DNA of 64,000 nt from Atherix ibis (taxonomy: Eukaryota; Arthropoda; Insecta; Diptera; Athericidae): NCBI GenBank assembly GCA_958298945.1, contig OY282606.1, forward strand, positions 94,247,696 through 94,311,695, written 5' to 3'. This document shows positions 10,037 through 22,100 of the stretch, one piece after another (the stretch's first letter is position 1; every line of letters starts with the position of its first letter). The notes under the pieces are model-generated. The model did not search any database, was not told the origin of the DNA, and saw only the letters and a list, made by a program, of their open reading frames with translations. A program made the translations under genes and the position numbers.

Positions 10037-12170
10037 ATTAGGTAGATGAAATTGCACTTCTGCAGCTGCATCCATATCGTCGCATTCAGCGGTGCTATTA
10101 GGAACCTAAAAATTGGAAGTATTTAAAGCAAAATTATATATCAACCATTGTTTTTAAATTACATGTTAAATGGAACAAAATAAAATACAATATAAATATA
10201 TTCATACAATTTACTGTTTCATTTTCAACCTTTTCCTGCTTTGATAGCGGTTGCCCGATTTCCTACAAAAATTATTTCAATGTGTTATAATTTTGCAATT
10301 ATTAATTGTGCAGTATTAAAACTTACCGTGTGGCTATTCCATATACCAAATACGGAAGGAATAGCATTTCTTTGCAATCTGCTCCTGCTCGCTCCTACTT
10401 TAATGTCTGCTCTATGAAAGTTGAGCGAGCACACAACGTTCCGATTCTTGGGAATACCGGATGCTGCTGCCGCAATCCACTTTTCCCGTATCCACTTATT
10501 TTGTGGGAACCTGTAAAGTTAACATATAAATAAACGATCGTCACATTTACTTTTTCAATTAAGAATTAAAATAAATTGAAGTATTTTTTTCACTATTAAA
10601 ATAATTCGTTCCCTTAAATTTTCTTACACACACTTTACATGCACCGGCACTGAACTACGAAGGTCGTTTAATAAGTCCTTAGAAAAAGATGGAAAAAACT
10701 GTTTTTTTTTTAAAAAAAAGTTTTATTTTTCAGCATCATCTCTCTTTAGCTCTATACACTTTTCCAACCGTTTTTCCAAAATTTTTATCCCGTCCAAAAA
10801 ATAGGATTTCGGTAGTTCTGCAAAATACTCATCCGTTTGAGCAATGACGTCCTCGTTGGAAGTGAACCGTCGTCCGCCAAGCCATTTCTTCAGATTGGGG
10901 AAAAGAAAATAGTCACTCGGGGCCAAATCTGGTGAATAAGCGGGATGCTGCAACAATTCCATTCTCAATTCCACAATTTTGGCCATGGAAACAGCGCAGG
11001 TGTGCACACGCGCATTGTCCTGATGCAAGAGGATTTTTTTCTTCTTCAGTTTCTCTTTGATTTCCTCGCTCAACCGTTGCAATAACGACGCGTAATACGC
11101 TCCTGTTATTGTTTTTCCTTTTTCCACGTAGACGATAAAAATGATGCCCTGCGAATCCCAAAAGACCGTGGCCATCACCTTGCCGGCCGATGGCACAGTT
11201 TTTGCCTTCTTCGGAGCACGGTTCACCCTTGAAAATCCACTGTGATGACTGTCTTTTCGTTTCTGGAGTGTAGTAGTGTATTCAGGTTTCGTCCACAGTG
11301 ACATATCGACGAAGGAATTCGGCAGGATTGCGATGAAAGAGTGCCAACATAGCCTCAGAGTCCACTACACGATTGCGCTTATTCTCCTCTGAGAGCAAAC
11401 GCGGCACCCATCTTGCCGAATTTTTTTTCACAGACAATTTTTCATGCAAAATTGAAGCGACTGTACCTTGTGATATGCCCGTGGCCTCAACTAATTCGCG
11501 CACTTTAATTCGCCGATCGTTCAAAATCAGATCGTGGATTTTGTCGATGATTTCAGGAGTAGACACCTCAACTGGGCGTCCTGAACGATGTTCATCTTTT
11601 GTGGATGAACGGCCACGTTTAAATTCATTCACCCAATTGTAAACCGTCGCAAACACAGGTGCAGATGTGCCATGAACTGCATCCAACTCGGCTTTGATTT
11701 CTTTCGGGCTTAAGCTTTTCAAATGGAGATGTTTGATGACAGCCCTAAACTCGCTTTTTTCCATTGTTATGCACAAATAAATGTCGTTAACTTTAATCGA
11801 CGATAGAAATTGACCTACGCTATGGATCGAGCTGATCCATCAATAATGCTACTTACAAAAAAAAATCTTTACCGACACTACGAGCGCAATTTCTCGGATT
11901 TTCCAAGGACTTATTGAACGACCCTCGTATTTTCTGGTAAACATTGAACTGCCAACATCGGATTTGTTTACATTTATTCAATTCCAAACTTTTCACTTTT
12001 TGACCACTTTTTGTACAAAAAAAAAACATTAAAAGCCAATTGAACACATTATAAACTAAATTTCTATTAATTTCTCTAGTAAAAAAGAACATGTCAACTT
12101 ACCGAAAGAAAGAAATTCCCGGCTTCCTTATTTCTTCGGTCGAGCAGCAATTATTCATAAAACACTTCAT
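10037..12170 (-). CDS. THAP-type zinc-finger protein gene, first four coding exons
   Basis: Exons on the minus strand: 12103-12170, 10327-10510, 10215-10262, 10037-10105. All introns are GT-AG and the joined frame is open for 123 codons. Exon 1 gives MKCFMNNCCSTEEIRKPGI and exon 2 begins RFPQNKWIREKWIAAAASG. This fits the THAP DNA-binding fold: C-x4-C (C3, C8), then FP, W, and the C-terminal AIPSVF, which replaces the family's AVPTIF. The second zinc pair, normally C-x2-H, reads CSLNFH, so the usual His is Asn and a later His may substitute. Exons 3 and 4 encode an acidic or polar linker (EIGQPLSKQEK; AECDDMDAAAE). Intron 1 (10511-12102) contains mariner MLE-2. A donor at 10036 implies further exons. 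A candidate acceptor after a pyrimidine tract at 9888 opens a frame ending at 9741, but it has no recognisable domain. The function is presumably sequence-specific DNA binding in the nucleus; the target is unknown. Confidence 0.72.
10658..11927 (-). mobile_element. Mariner MLE-2 in intron 1 of the THAP gene
   Basis: Bounded by TA at 10656-10657 and 11928-11929. The left end starts CGAAGGTCGTTTAATAAGTC and the inverted right end CGAGGGTCGTTCAATAAGTC, giving near-perfect terminal inverted repeats. The length of 1270 bp is canonical. Related to MLE-1 but clearly a different family by its terminal repeats and protein. It is transcribed in the same direction as the host gene, so it would be part of the host pre-mRNA and removed with the intron. 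Confidence 0.95.
10723..11766 (-). pseudogene. MLE-2 transposase, two lesions only
   Basis: The start MEKSEFRAVIKH is at 11764-11766. The frame runs through both helix-turn-helix regions and WVPRLLSEENKR to VTVDET, then TGA (about 11283-11285) where the family has Trp. It continues IHYYTPETK and shifts by one base near 11216 before APKKAKTVPSAGKVMATVFW. All three catalytic Asp are present: VTVDET, LHQDNARVHT and APSDYFLF. Only a nonsense change and a frameshift separate this copy from a full transposase, so the insertion is probably young relative to other relics here. Confidence 0.9.
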
Positions 12171-12583
12171 TTTCTGAAATAAAAACTTCGTATTAGGTTT
12201 TATCAAAAATATAACTATTTATAAAAATACTTACTTTTTCGTAAATACTTGTAAATATGTTTTTAAAAAAACACTTTTAATTGCACTTTCTGATGTGCCA
12301 AAATAAAACTTCACAAATGACAAGAATAGCTCTTAAGTTTCCACTTTCATGGAGAATTAAAGTTTTCAAAATCTCCGAAAGTCTACAAAATTGAGGCGCT
12401 TTATATTTGATTCTATTTACGGAATAAATAATAAACCTAAAATAGAATTCCATTTCGTATCAAAAGATTATACAAAAAATAAAAATTGCCTATCGTTGTA
12501 TTTAAATTGCATTTTTATTTCCAATAAGTGAATTAAAATGATTATAAATTATTCTTTTGCAATTCAATAAATTTCTATTACGA

Positions 12584-12598
12584 CAACTAGATGGCAGT
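12584..12598 (+). promoter_or_regulatory. CTCF-like core motif upstream of the THAP gene
   Basis: CAACTAGATGGCAGT fits 14 of 15 positions of the general animal CTCF core (CCASYAGRKGGCRSY) as I remember it. It lies about 410 bases upstream of the THAP start codon. Single short matches can be chance. Confidence 0.3.
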
Positions 12599-12794
12599 GG
12601 GTGTCATGTCTACATAAAAAAATTTTGACAACAATATCCCTTTCTAATAATTTGGACATAAAAATGCGTACACATATATAATTATACTCTTTAATCTAAG
12701 TGTGTCCCCTAGCATTATACTACAAAATACAATAAAATTATGACAAGCGACAATTTTACATTGCCAGAAGTGACCATTTGACTGGTCATATTTT

Positions 12795-12905
12795 TTTCAT
12801 AATGCTAAAGACCATATAATCAACTAATAAAATATAAATTATAAAATTATATTTTATTTAAAAGTTGTTGGAAAAAATCTTCAAACTGGAACATAAAACA
12901 CATCC
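12795..12905 (+). mobile_element. Short 3' end relic of DD41D family D1
   Basis: Carries the AAGACCATATAATCAA segment and the AATTATAAAATT...GAACATAAAACA ending seen at 8340-8405 and, inverted, at 30240-30350. Only the untranslated tail is left. Confidence 0.55.
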
Positions 12906-15785
12906 TATATTTTTAATCCTTTACAAATTCCTTTACTAAATATAGCAATTAAGTAATGAATAGTCACCCATAATGAATATTTTGAAGGGAATAGTATGTC
13001 TGTCTTATTTCTTTTCTGTCACACCTCTTTAGTAGTGCATGTAGAGTAATTTTTTTTGTTTATCGGAATTGCTTAAAAATCGTTATCAATTTGACATAAG
13101 CCAGCCACTATAAGAAAGCATCATTTATTATATAATTTTAACCAAACATTATATTTAAGGAAACGTATTGAAAAATTTAGCAATCACCTAATAAATAACA
13201 AATAAATATCTGATAGCGATAGATAATATTACTACTAGAAATATTAAATATAGACAATTGCGAAATGTTTATTTTTATTTTATTTTTCCCATTATATAAT
13301 TGTGGGTTATCTATTTAAATATTTGCACTTTATAACGATAAATTGGTGAAATGTTAAATTTAAAAAAAAGTCAACTGATAAAATTTTATAGCATAATTCA
13401 AAAAAAAAAAATGAAAGAAAAGAAGAAAAACAAGAAAAGATAAAACGTAATCTTTGTAAACTAAGTCAATCAGTCACAACGGAAAAAAAATTCTTACATA
13501 ACTATAATAGGTGATGGTCAGTAAAAAGAGGGTAAATGATAAATATTAACTATAATACACTCCCTATCAAGGTCATCGTTAGGTACAATATCATAAAATC
13601 GATTTTATATTTATCAATTGATTGTACAGCTTTAAACCAAAACTTAAATACTAACCCAGTTTATTTGTTTTAATATTTTCCACATTATTATCTTATATCA
13701 TATAAATTTAAATATATAATATTTTATCTATACATAATAATATTCATAATAATTATTAGCTCACTTATTAAAAAATGTTAAAATTGAGAAAGTTTCCTTT
13801 CGGAGATAGTAATTTACACCTCAACGATTGAGTGTTAGTGTGACATAAGATCTTGTCTAATTTTAATTAATATTATTTAAAAGTTCATCTACATAATCAC
13901 AAGTTAAAGATTTTAGGAAAATTTGTACATGAATCAATTCAGACGATGAGCACTATTATTTTTGGGATAAGAAAATTATTTCATTAAACTTTGAATATTT
14001 CAGTTTTTATTCTTTTTTTAATCAAAAAGTAAAGAAATCATTTATGAAAAATTATTAAAAACTCCCACACAAAACTGTCCATTCTGTATATATTCGCATA
14101 CGAAAATATTACATTAACTGGTGCTGCTGGTGCTGCTAGTGCTGCTTCTTTTGATGGAGACTTGAAAAGACCTTGATGGCTGGGAAATTATTCTACATCA
14201 TAAAGCAACTGAAACTTGACCAAACAGAAAAGATATTAAATCCTTCGAAACTATGTGTATACTCGTAAATATGATCCAATGTAAAGTCTTATGGGCGGAA
14301 TTTTTAAGGCCTAGCCATAAGTTTCCGCCAATTTGATTGCATAACTTACATACTGTTTTGAGTTCATAGTCTAACGTAACTGAGACGATTAAGCAGTTTT
14401 AGTCTGAAAATAGGAAAAGAGGCAGAACTACAGAGGGTCAAAATGTGCTTTTGTCTACAATGTTTTAATGCATTTTGGTTGTCTATTGTTTAAAATAAAA
14501 TTGACCATAAATGGTTAAATTTACTCAAAAACTGAGTCAACTTTTGAGGTCAAACTGATCGTATGATTATTTACAATAATCTAACCAACTAAATAATAGT
14601 CGGACTAATTTTCTAGTTCATTATAATTGGATGAAAATAAATTTTTACTCCGAATAAATTGCTCTCCAATAAGTACTAGTAGTCATCCTACCTACCAACG
14701 CTGGCAGATAATAATTATTGATGGAAGTTCAATTTGTGCAATAACATATTATACGGTGGATATTTTAATAGATTAAAAGAACATTGATCATATTTGTAAT
14801 AAACCAATCGCAATAATCGATCATACCACGATGAAAAAAAACATGCACTTTACTCACTGAGCTGAGATTATTAGGGATTAATTTTCCAAAAATTTTCTAT
14901 TCCCAATCATTTAATTCCTTCCCTGTTGACTAATTTTCTTTTGTAATAATATATTTTATTTACGAGAATATTAACTGTTTTCAATTTTATTTTCAGTTTG
15001 AATTTTTATATTCTTTTTACACTAATGTGTCAAGGTAAAGGTAAATAGCCATTGTTTAATTCAGTACTTTGGCTATTTTCTTATAAACTTAGTTAAACCT
15101 TTGCATGGTGGTAGTTCGTTCCCTTGAATTTCCCACAACAGACGCCCAAAAACAATTAAATGGAAAAATGATGACCTTGCCAGCTTTCCGCAGTTGTTTA
15201 TTATTGTATTTTCCAACTATTTGCCGATTCGAATCCAATTCGACAAGAAATGATACACTTTAATGATGACTATAATTTATTACCTCAAATCTGCACATTC
15301 AATCCGATCATTTTGTTGTGATTAATCTACTATTTTGGCAGATGTGATTGAATGAGAAATTTATAAGCTGAATTAAATTTTCATATTATTAAAGTAAGAT
15401 TAAAATTATTGGAATTCATTTAAAAATATAATATTTATGTGCACAAATTTATTTTCAGATATTTTTTGAAACTTTTTAGTCAAATAGTTTCAAATTTTTT
15501 TACATCAAACAAAATAATGACTATCGTTTTAACAAAAGATATTTTTTAATTGAATTTTATACTATAATACATTTTTTAAGTATCGATTTTATCGTTAATG
15601 GCTTCTTAAATTAATATTTTTAATAAAAAAATTAATATTCTTGGAAAAAATTCCAAAATTATTAAAAATTTAAGAAAAAATAATTTTTTTTGCTGTTGAC
15701 AAAAATGTACTCAATTTTTTTTTATCAAAATAATTTTAAAGAGTAATTTTTAGTAAAACATTAAGATAATATAAGTAATGCACAT
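12906..15785. other. AT-rich intergenic DNA with a short GCT repeat
   Basis: No gene recognised. A GGTGCT/GCT trinucleotide run lies at about 14120-14148. One TACTCGTA octamer lies at 14260-14267. Confidence 0.5.
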
Positions 15786-15789
15786 ATTA

Positions 15790-16060
15790 AGATAACAAGT
15801 CCCTAAGTCCGTTTTGGTTTCAGGAAAGCATTGCATAAAAGTACTTTATTGTCTACAGTAAGTGTAAAATTATTTGCCTAGAAGCACACACAAAAAGATA
15901 CAAGATACTGAAAATTGCAGAAATTATGACGCCAATTTTATTGCGATAAAATTGAAAATTGGATATATATTGTGTGCTCTCTTCTAGACTTCTTATTTCT
16001 AAGATATGTTCCATCTGCAGAATTTAGATATCTGTAAAAAAAATACATTCCAGTAATGCT
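15790..16060 (+). repeat. First unit of a local direct duplication
   Basis: From AAGTCCGTTTTGGTTTCAG to CTTCTTATTTCTAAGATATG this stretch matches, with moderate divergence, 16195-16334 joined to 17611-17665. Spacing is about 400 bp. The second unit is interrupted by MLE-1 copy 2. Confidence 0.75.
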
Positions 16061-16334
16061 TAAGTTGTTGGAGAGAGTTGTTTCGGAGAGGGCAGTAAAG
16101 GATAGTTCTTGAACAAAGCAACTGTTATGATTGTAAAGATGAGACTGAGACTCAAGCACATCACGAATTTATGATGTGTCCAACCAAATTCTAGTTCCTA
16201 AGTCCGTTTTGATTTCAGTAAATCATTATACAAAAGCAATTTGTTGTCTAAAGAAAAAATTCCAGATATCGAAAATTACAGAATTTATGACCTCAATATT
16301 TTTGCGACACAATTGAGAATATGGAGATACATTA

Positions 16335-17610
16335 CGAGGGTCATTCAACAAGTACTGAGCCTCACCGCCCGATGGAACTGCTGTTACAAAAGAAATTTAC
16401 CATCGTGCAGTACATTCTTTAAGTAGCCTGCTGTCGAAGTTTTAGTCGATTCGCTTCATTATTTTTATTTTGAGAGCCTTTGAAAGCGAGCGTGTCGGTC
16501 GGTTGCACAAAAATGGAAAAAGAACAATATCGTTCGGTGATTAGATTCTTGTTTTTGGAAGGGAAAACGCGTAGCGAAATCAAAGATCGCTTGGATGCTG
16601 TGTATGGTGACTCTTCTCCTTCGATGGCGACCGTCAAGAATTAGTTCAACGAGTTTGCTCGTGGCCGCACGTCGATTTTTGATGAGACACGCCCAGGTGC
16701 CCCGAAAACGGCTAAAAAAAGTCCCCGATCTCGTGTTGGAAGACCGTCGATTGAAGGTTCACGAGATAGCTGAGACTGTGAGCATCGCAGTAGGAATGGT
16801 GCATCATATTCTACACGAAGAACTGGGCATGAGAAAGCTGTCGGCGCGATGAGTGCCGCGTTTGCTCACATCGGAAAACAAGCGCAACCGTGAGACCACA
16901 TCGGCGACGTGTTTGGATCTGTTTCAGCGCAATCCAGCAGGAGTTCTTGCATCGTTTCGTGACCGTCGACGAAACATGGATTCACTGGTACACACCAGAG
17001 ACCAAGGAACAGTCGAAACAGTGGACTTCACACAGCGAACGTGCTCCGAAGAAGGCGAAGACTGTTCGATCGGCCGGAAAGGTGATGGCCACCGTTTTCT
17101 GGGATTCACAAGGTGTGATCCACATCGATTACCTCGAGAAGGGTAAAACAATCACGGGGCGCTACTATGCTGACTTATTGGGCCGATTTGACGTCGAATT
17201 GAAGAAAAAGCGGCCCCGCTTTCTGAAGAAAAAAGTGCTGTTCCACCACAACAACGCGCCGGCTCACACCTCCGCCGTCGCCATGGCCAAATTGGTCGAA
17301 TTGCGCTACGAATAGCTGCCCCATCAACCGTACTCTCCAGATTTGGCCTCCTGTGACTACTTTTTGTTTCCAAACCTGAAAAAATCACTCGCCCGGAATA
17401 GATTTGGGTCGAATGAGGAGGTCATCGTCGCCACGAAGGCCTATTTTGCTTCCCTCGAGAAAATGTATTTTTTGGACGGGTTAAAAAAGTTAGAGCATCG
17501 CTGGGCCAAGTGTATCGAGCTTGAAGGAGATTATGTGGAAAAATAAATTGCCACCTTTTCAAAATTTTCGTTTTTCTTTTGTAGGCTAAGTACTTGTTGA
17601 ATGACCCTCG
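16335..17610 (+). mobile_element. Mariner MLE-1 copy 2, both ends intact
   Basis: TA duplications at 16333-16334 and 17611-17612. Both terminal repeats begin CGAGGGTCATTCAACAAGTA, so this copy defines the family ends (1276 bp). Confidence 0.95.
16513..17546 (+). pseudogene. MLE-1 transposase copy 2, heavily broken
   Basis: Begins MEKEQYRSVIRF. Lesions: TAG for Trp at 16642-16644 in the first helix-turn-helix; a deletion with frameshift near 16715; TGA for the Trp of ARWVPRLL near 16850; a frameshift near 16938; and TAG after YE near 17312. The first catalytic Asp is present (VTVDETW, codon 16968-16970), but the second is Asn (HHNNAPAHTS, codon about 17253). The last motif reads SCDYFLFPNLKK. 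Confidence 0.9.
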
Positions 17611-17699
17611 TATGTGCTTTTTCCTAAACTTCTTATTTCTAATATATAGTTCAGCTGAAGGATTTACATTTATGCTTTACTTTAAATATCTGTTGTAAC

Positions 17700-19030
17700 C
17701 TTTTATTTAAAACAGGGCCTAACTGGTGACACACAAATGTTTTCGATTACTGGATCACTCATCTAATTAAATTCAAAACTTAATTGGTGATTACAAAAAA
17801 TTTTTCATCACAAAACAGTTTCCTTATGAGTCTACACCTTTTATTTGACATTAAGATATATGACAGAACGTTCGTTGACATAAAAATTATATCATTTTCA
17901 TAATTGACCATTATTTTAAAAAAAAAAACTGTTTCTCCACTACCAAAAGATGATGATTTTTTGTAATCTTCATAATTACAACAAAAAAATTTTTTTTGAA
18001 GGACTCACTTTTATAGGATAAGTATTTGTATGGGCCAATTACTATTACCCTACTTATACAAATAAGAAAATATAATTCTTTTTAATTTTTTCACAGAAGT
18101 TGAAACAAAAAAAAACTTTTTAGATATTGACACCGTCAAATGTTAAAAATTATGAAGATTATTAAGGTTACTAAATCGCGCGATTCTCTCAAAGAGTTTC
18201 AGAGCGAATTATGTGCAAACAATAAGAATTGCAGTAAGTTTTGTTCATTAAGAAAACGCATCTTTTTAATATAATGAGTCGGAAAATTTGTTCATCTTTC
18301 CATTCATCCATAATTTTTTGTAAAAAATACTTCGCACAACCACCAACTTCTGTTGTAATATTTCTCTTCTTTTTTTTCTTCATTATTTTCGCTTAGTTAG
18401 TTTCATCTGCAGAGGAATCTACTCTTTAACATGGAATCTACCATTTTATTATAAAATATTTAATATTTTCTTCATCATCATTTCACATTATGAATATTTA
18501 CATTTTAATAGCTTCGAAAAACAAAACATTTTTCTTTATACAAGATGAGCACTAAAAAAATTTTATTTTTTAAATTCAAATTTTAAGAAAACTAGATGCC
18601 TTTAAGAAAATATTTTTCTCTATTAATAATATTTTATTCATCTTTTAATATAAATCAATTCCAATAAAAAAAACTGCAATACTGTTTATGGATTGTTAAT
18701 CACCCATTCTCATATAACTCCTGCTACTTTTTCAAATTTTATCTAAATATAAAATTATTCAAATTAAATAAAACCAACTATAAATTAAATTTTAAATAAT
18801 ATTTTTTATGTTGGTTGATAGTGTAAGTTTTACCATTGTTTGTGTAACTAACTACAAACTTCGACGCGCGCGCGTTTTTTTGATTTACGTCTCAGCCATT
18901 TCCCGTAATGATCTCATATCCCCACATTTTTTTCTTTGAGAAAATATTTCATCATTTCCATAGGTGTGTTAGTATTAGTGCTGGATTAGTATTTAATCGG
19001 AAAATTTCTACCAGACGAGTGCAGTTCTTT
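17700..19030. other. AT-rich DNA upstream of the cuticle gene
   Basis: No exon or element recognised. A short alternating CG tract (about 18864-18876) precedes the gene by some 270 bases. Confidence 0.5.
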
Positions 19031-19062
19031 CGGTACCTTATAAGTGTGAACATCAGTTCTGA
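19030..19062 (+). promoter_or_regulatory. Probable core promoter of the cuticle gene
   Basis: CCTTATAAG (about 19036-19044) is TATA-like and ATCAGTT (19052-19058) matches the arthropod initiator TCAGT. The spacing of roughly 18 bases is shorter than the usual 25-30, so one of the two may be misidentified. The start codon lies 85 bases downstream. Confidence 0.45.
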
Positions 19063-19139
19063 AATATCGACAATTCTACTCTAGTGGAAATATTTAGTAT
19101 CTTTGAACAAATAACGTAGAATATTTTTCTCAACTGAAA

Positions 19140-22100
19140 ATGGCATCAAAAGTGTTTGCACTCATTATTCTGACAATTGCTCTTTTTGGATATAATACCA
19201 GTGCTAAGCCAGGATACGCTTCAGTTGATTATTATGTGAGTGATCGTTATTATACAATATAAAATCCAATAAAAATATTTAAAAAATCGTGAATAAACTG
19301 GATTTAGTGATTTTTATGTGTTCCTATAATATTAAAATTGAAGAGGAGTAAAATTTACTAAAAAAAAACAAATAATACTTATGACATTACGAATGGGGTT
19401 TCTCATTACAGGATCACCCCAAGTATGCGTTCAACTATGGAGTAGCTGATCATACCACAGGAGATGTTAAGTCGCAGCATGAAACTCGTGATGGTGACGT
19501 TGTCAAAGGTAAGATCAATTTTTAAATACTGCAATAAAAATTTAAATTTCCTTTTTACCAATTAGGACAATACTCGCTAGTCGAACCAGATGGATCTATA
19601 CGAACTGTGGATTATACCGCCGATCCGATTAATGGATTCAATGCCGTTGTTTCGAAATCTGGACCAACAGTCCATGCCCATGCTGTTGTACCCAAACCGA
19701 TTATTCGAGCACCTGTGTATACAAAACATGTCATTCCAGCTCCTGTGGTCCGAAAAACAGTCGTTCCTATTGTCAAACATGTGCCAGCTATAGTAGCATC
19801 ACCAGCTCCTTACCGTAAGTACATCCATTTTTTTGCTCATTAATTTTACATTTACCAAATTGTTAACAAAAAATATACAGATTTGAAGTAAATTAATTAT
19901 TTTTACTGAAACCAAAAAAAAGGCAATTTCAAATTTTCTCAATTTTTAACAAATTTACTATGGAAAAATTGTCATATTCTAAAAATATCGGTTTTGATCC
20001 ACATAATAAAAGATAATTTAAATTAATATTCAAAAAAAAATACACATTATTATTAAATTTAAAAAAAAGGCTTATTTCATAAAATATATGATAGAGTTTT
20101 TACGTGGGCTTGAAACTGGAAATATTTTTAAAATGATATTTTATATTTAAAACGATTTTATTAATACACGTATGCTTATCAGAATAAAAATATTCTTAAA
20201 ATTCCTATGTAATCAAAAATTTTACATAAAAAATTTCATTTGTACTAACGAAAATATCATTTAAAAAAAAATTAGCATTTATCTCAAAGTAATAAATTAA
20301 TATATATATAGTAGAGAATAAAATATACAGAAAGTTGCATAATAACAGCAATCTATATTTTATTATATGTAACTTCCAAAGACTTTAGTATCTAATAAAT
20401 ACGGAAAAGAAGACTACAAAACAGGAAGACAAAATGCTACATGAATAAATAATTTTAAACCACTTGAAATTCTATCGGTTTTAGTTAAAAGAAAGCCAAA
20501 GAAAGTGGAAAAATGCAAATGCGTTTTGCGCAATTTACTTCTGTCCATCTTCTTGTATGGATTATAGATAAAACAAAAACTATATTGATTTAAAAGATTG
20601 CAGAAATATTGAGTTTTCTAGTTGAAATTATTCAGATAACAACATTCCGCATAAGAGCACAAAGATAAAAAAAAACGATGAGACTAACATTAAATAGTAC
20701 CATTAGTTTTATGAACATTTTCCAACAAATTCTTCAACAAAACTGATCGTAAACTAAGCCTACGAAATATTACCATTTATAATATTTAATATTAGTTACA
20801 AGTTAATTATTATTTTTTTTTAAAAAGAAAAAAAAAGACAATTTATGACTCGATAAAGTTAGAGGGGGGACTGGGGTTTATCAGAATGAAAATTATGCTA
20901 AAAATTATTTCCCACATTATACGAGGCATATTTGTAATATGAAATTATATTTTGCTTTTTGCTTCTTGTCTCTTGAAAATGACAATAGACATTGTATTAG
21001 AAGGTAAGCTTTTTCAGAGTTTATTTTGTAAAATGGGACCTTCATAATATGGTGTAAGAAGTATACTTTTAATAAATGCATTTATTTGCGAAAAACCAGC
21101 AAGAACTCACACAAATAAAATACACAACTTGAGTGCATTTTTTATGCTGCACGTAAGACTTTTTATGTTACATTTCTCACCAGTGATAGAAATGACAAAA
21201 TCATTGTATTCAGAATTATTGTTTTTAAAATGCATTTGAAACTGTCTCAACTGGGAATGTGGGATCAAATGAATAAATCAAAAGTAAACCGTGTACAAAA
21301 TTGGTTCAATGCTACCAATGACAAACCATAATTAACAATTTTTCAAATGCCAAATGTAGCCTTCTCCATCCACTACTATTTTGCAACTGAATAATAATCA
21401 TTGATGCTAATTTATAAATTCTTACTTCAAAAAGTATTCACCATTTAAACACTCTAATTAGATAAATTCTAGTTCTATTCGCATTCTATTAAATTATATA
21501 TTAGACTATCAATTAATAATGTTTGTTTCTTGTATGTTAATTTAATATGTGTTAAAATAATTTTTAACATAAACATACTTTTGATCACTGAATAATTAAT
21601 TAAAAAAAGTTTTTTTTTTTACTTATTCTTTATTAACTATTTTTTTAATTATTCAAACATAGTCGTGAAAATTAAAAATTTTTTTTGATAATATTTTAAT
21701 CTCTAATCAAATTAAAGATTTCGTATTTTTATATAATTATAATTTTAAATTTTTTTTTTAATATTATAGTTTACAAGATGAATATATAAAAGTATAATCT
21801 GATGACTCTTTTTATAAAAATTCTGTTCAATTTAATTGCTTTTATAAAATATTCATTAGATTTTTATTAATAAATAATAAATATTTTAAGGTAAAATTAC
21901 TAACGAACAAAAGAGTGCGGTAACAATAAATTCTCGAAATTGATATAAATAAGCAAGTTTCTCGCTTAAGTCTTTCGTATAAACACACGCGATAAAAATT
22001 CCACACTCGGGATCGGGATCATCTTTCGTATATTCTCATTAAGTTAATATGAAAAAGAAAAAAATTTACTTTTACATTTTGAAGATAACTATTCCCATAA

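Larger units (their letters stand above)
16195..17665 (+). repeat. Second unit of the local duplication, split by MLE-1 copy 2
   Basis: The left part is 16195-16334 and the right part 17611-17665. Joining them at the single TA restores co-linearity with 15790-16060: GGAGATACATTA then TGTGCTTTTTCC, compared with GGATATATATTG then TGTGCTCTCTTC in the first unit. The first unit therefore serves as an empty-site control. Confidence 0.75.

Noticed and set aside
8969..12711. Inverted 12-mer CTTTAATCTAAG with nearby TGTGTCCCCT at both sides of the THAP gene, possibly ends of a P-like transposon
   Set aside because: Matches of this length are expected by chance in AT-rich DNA, the two parts are not in the same arrangement, and no target duplication was seen.
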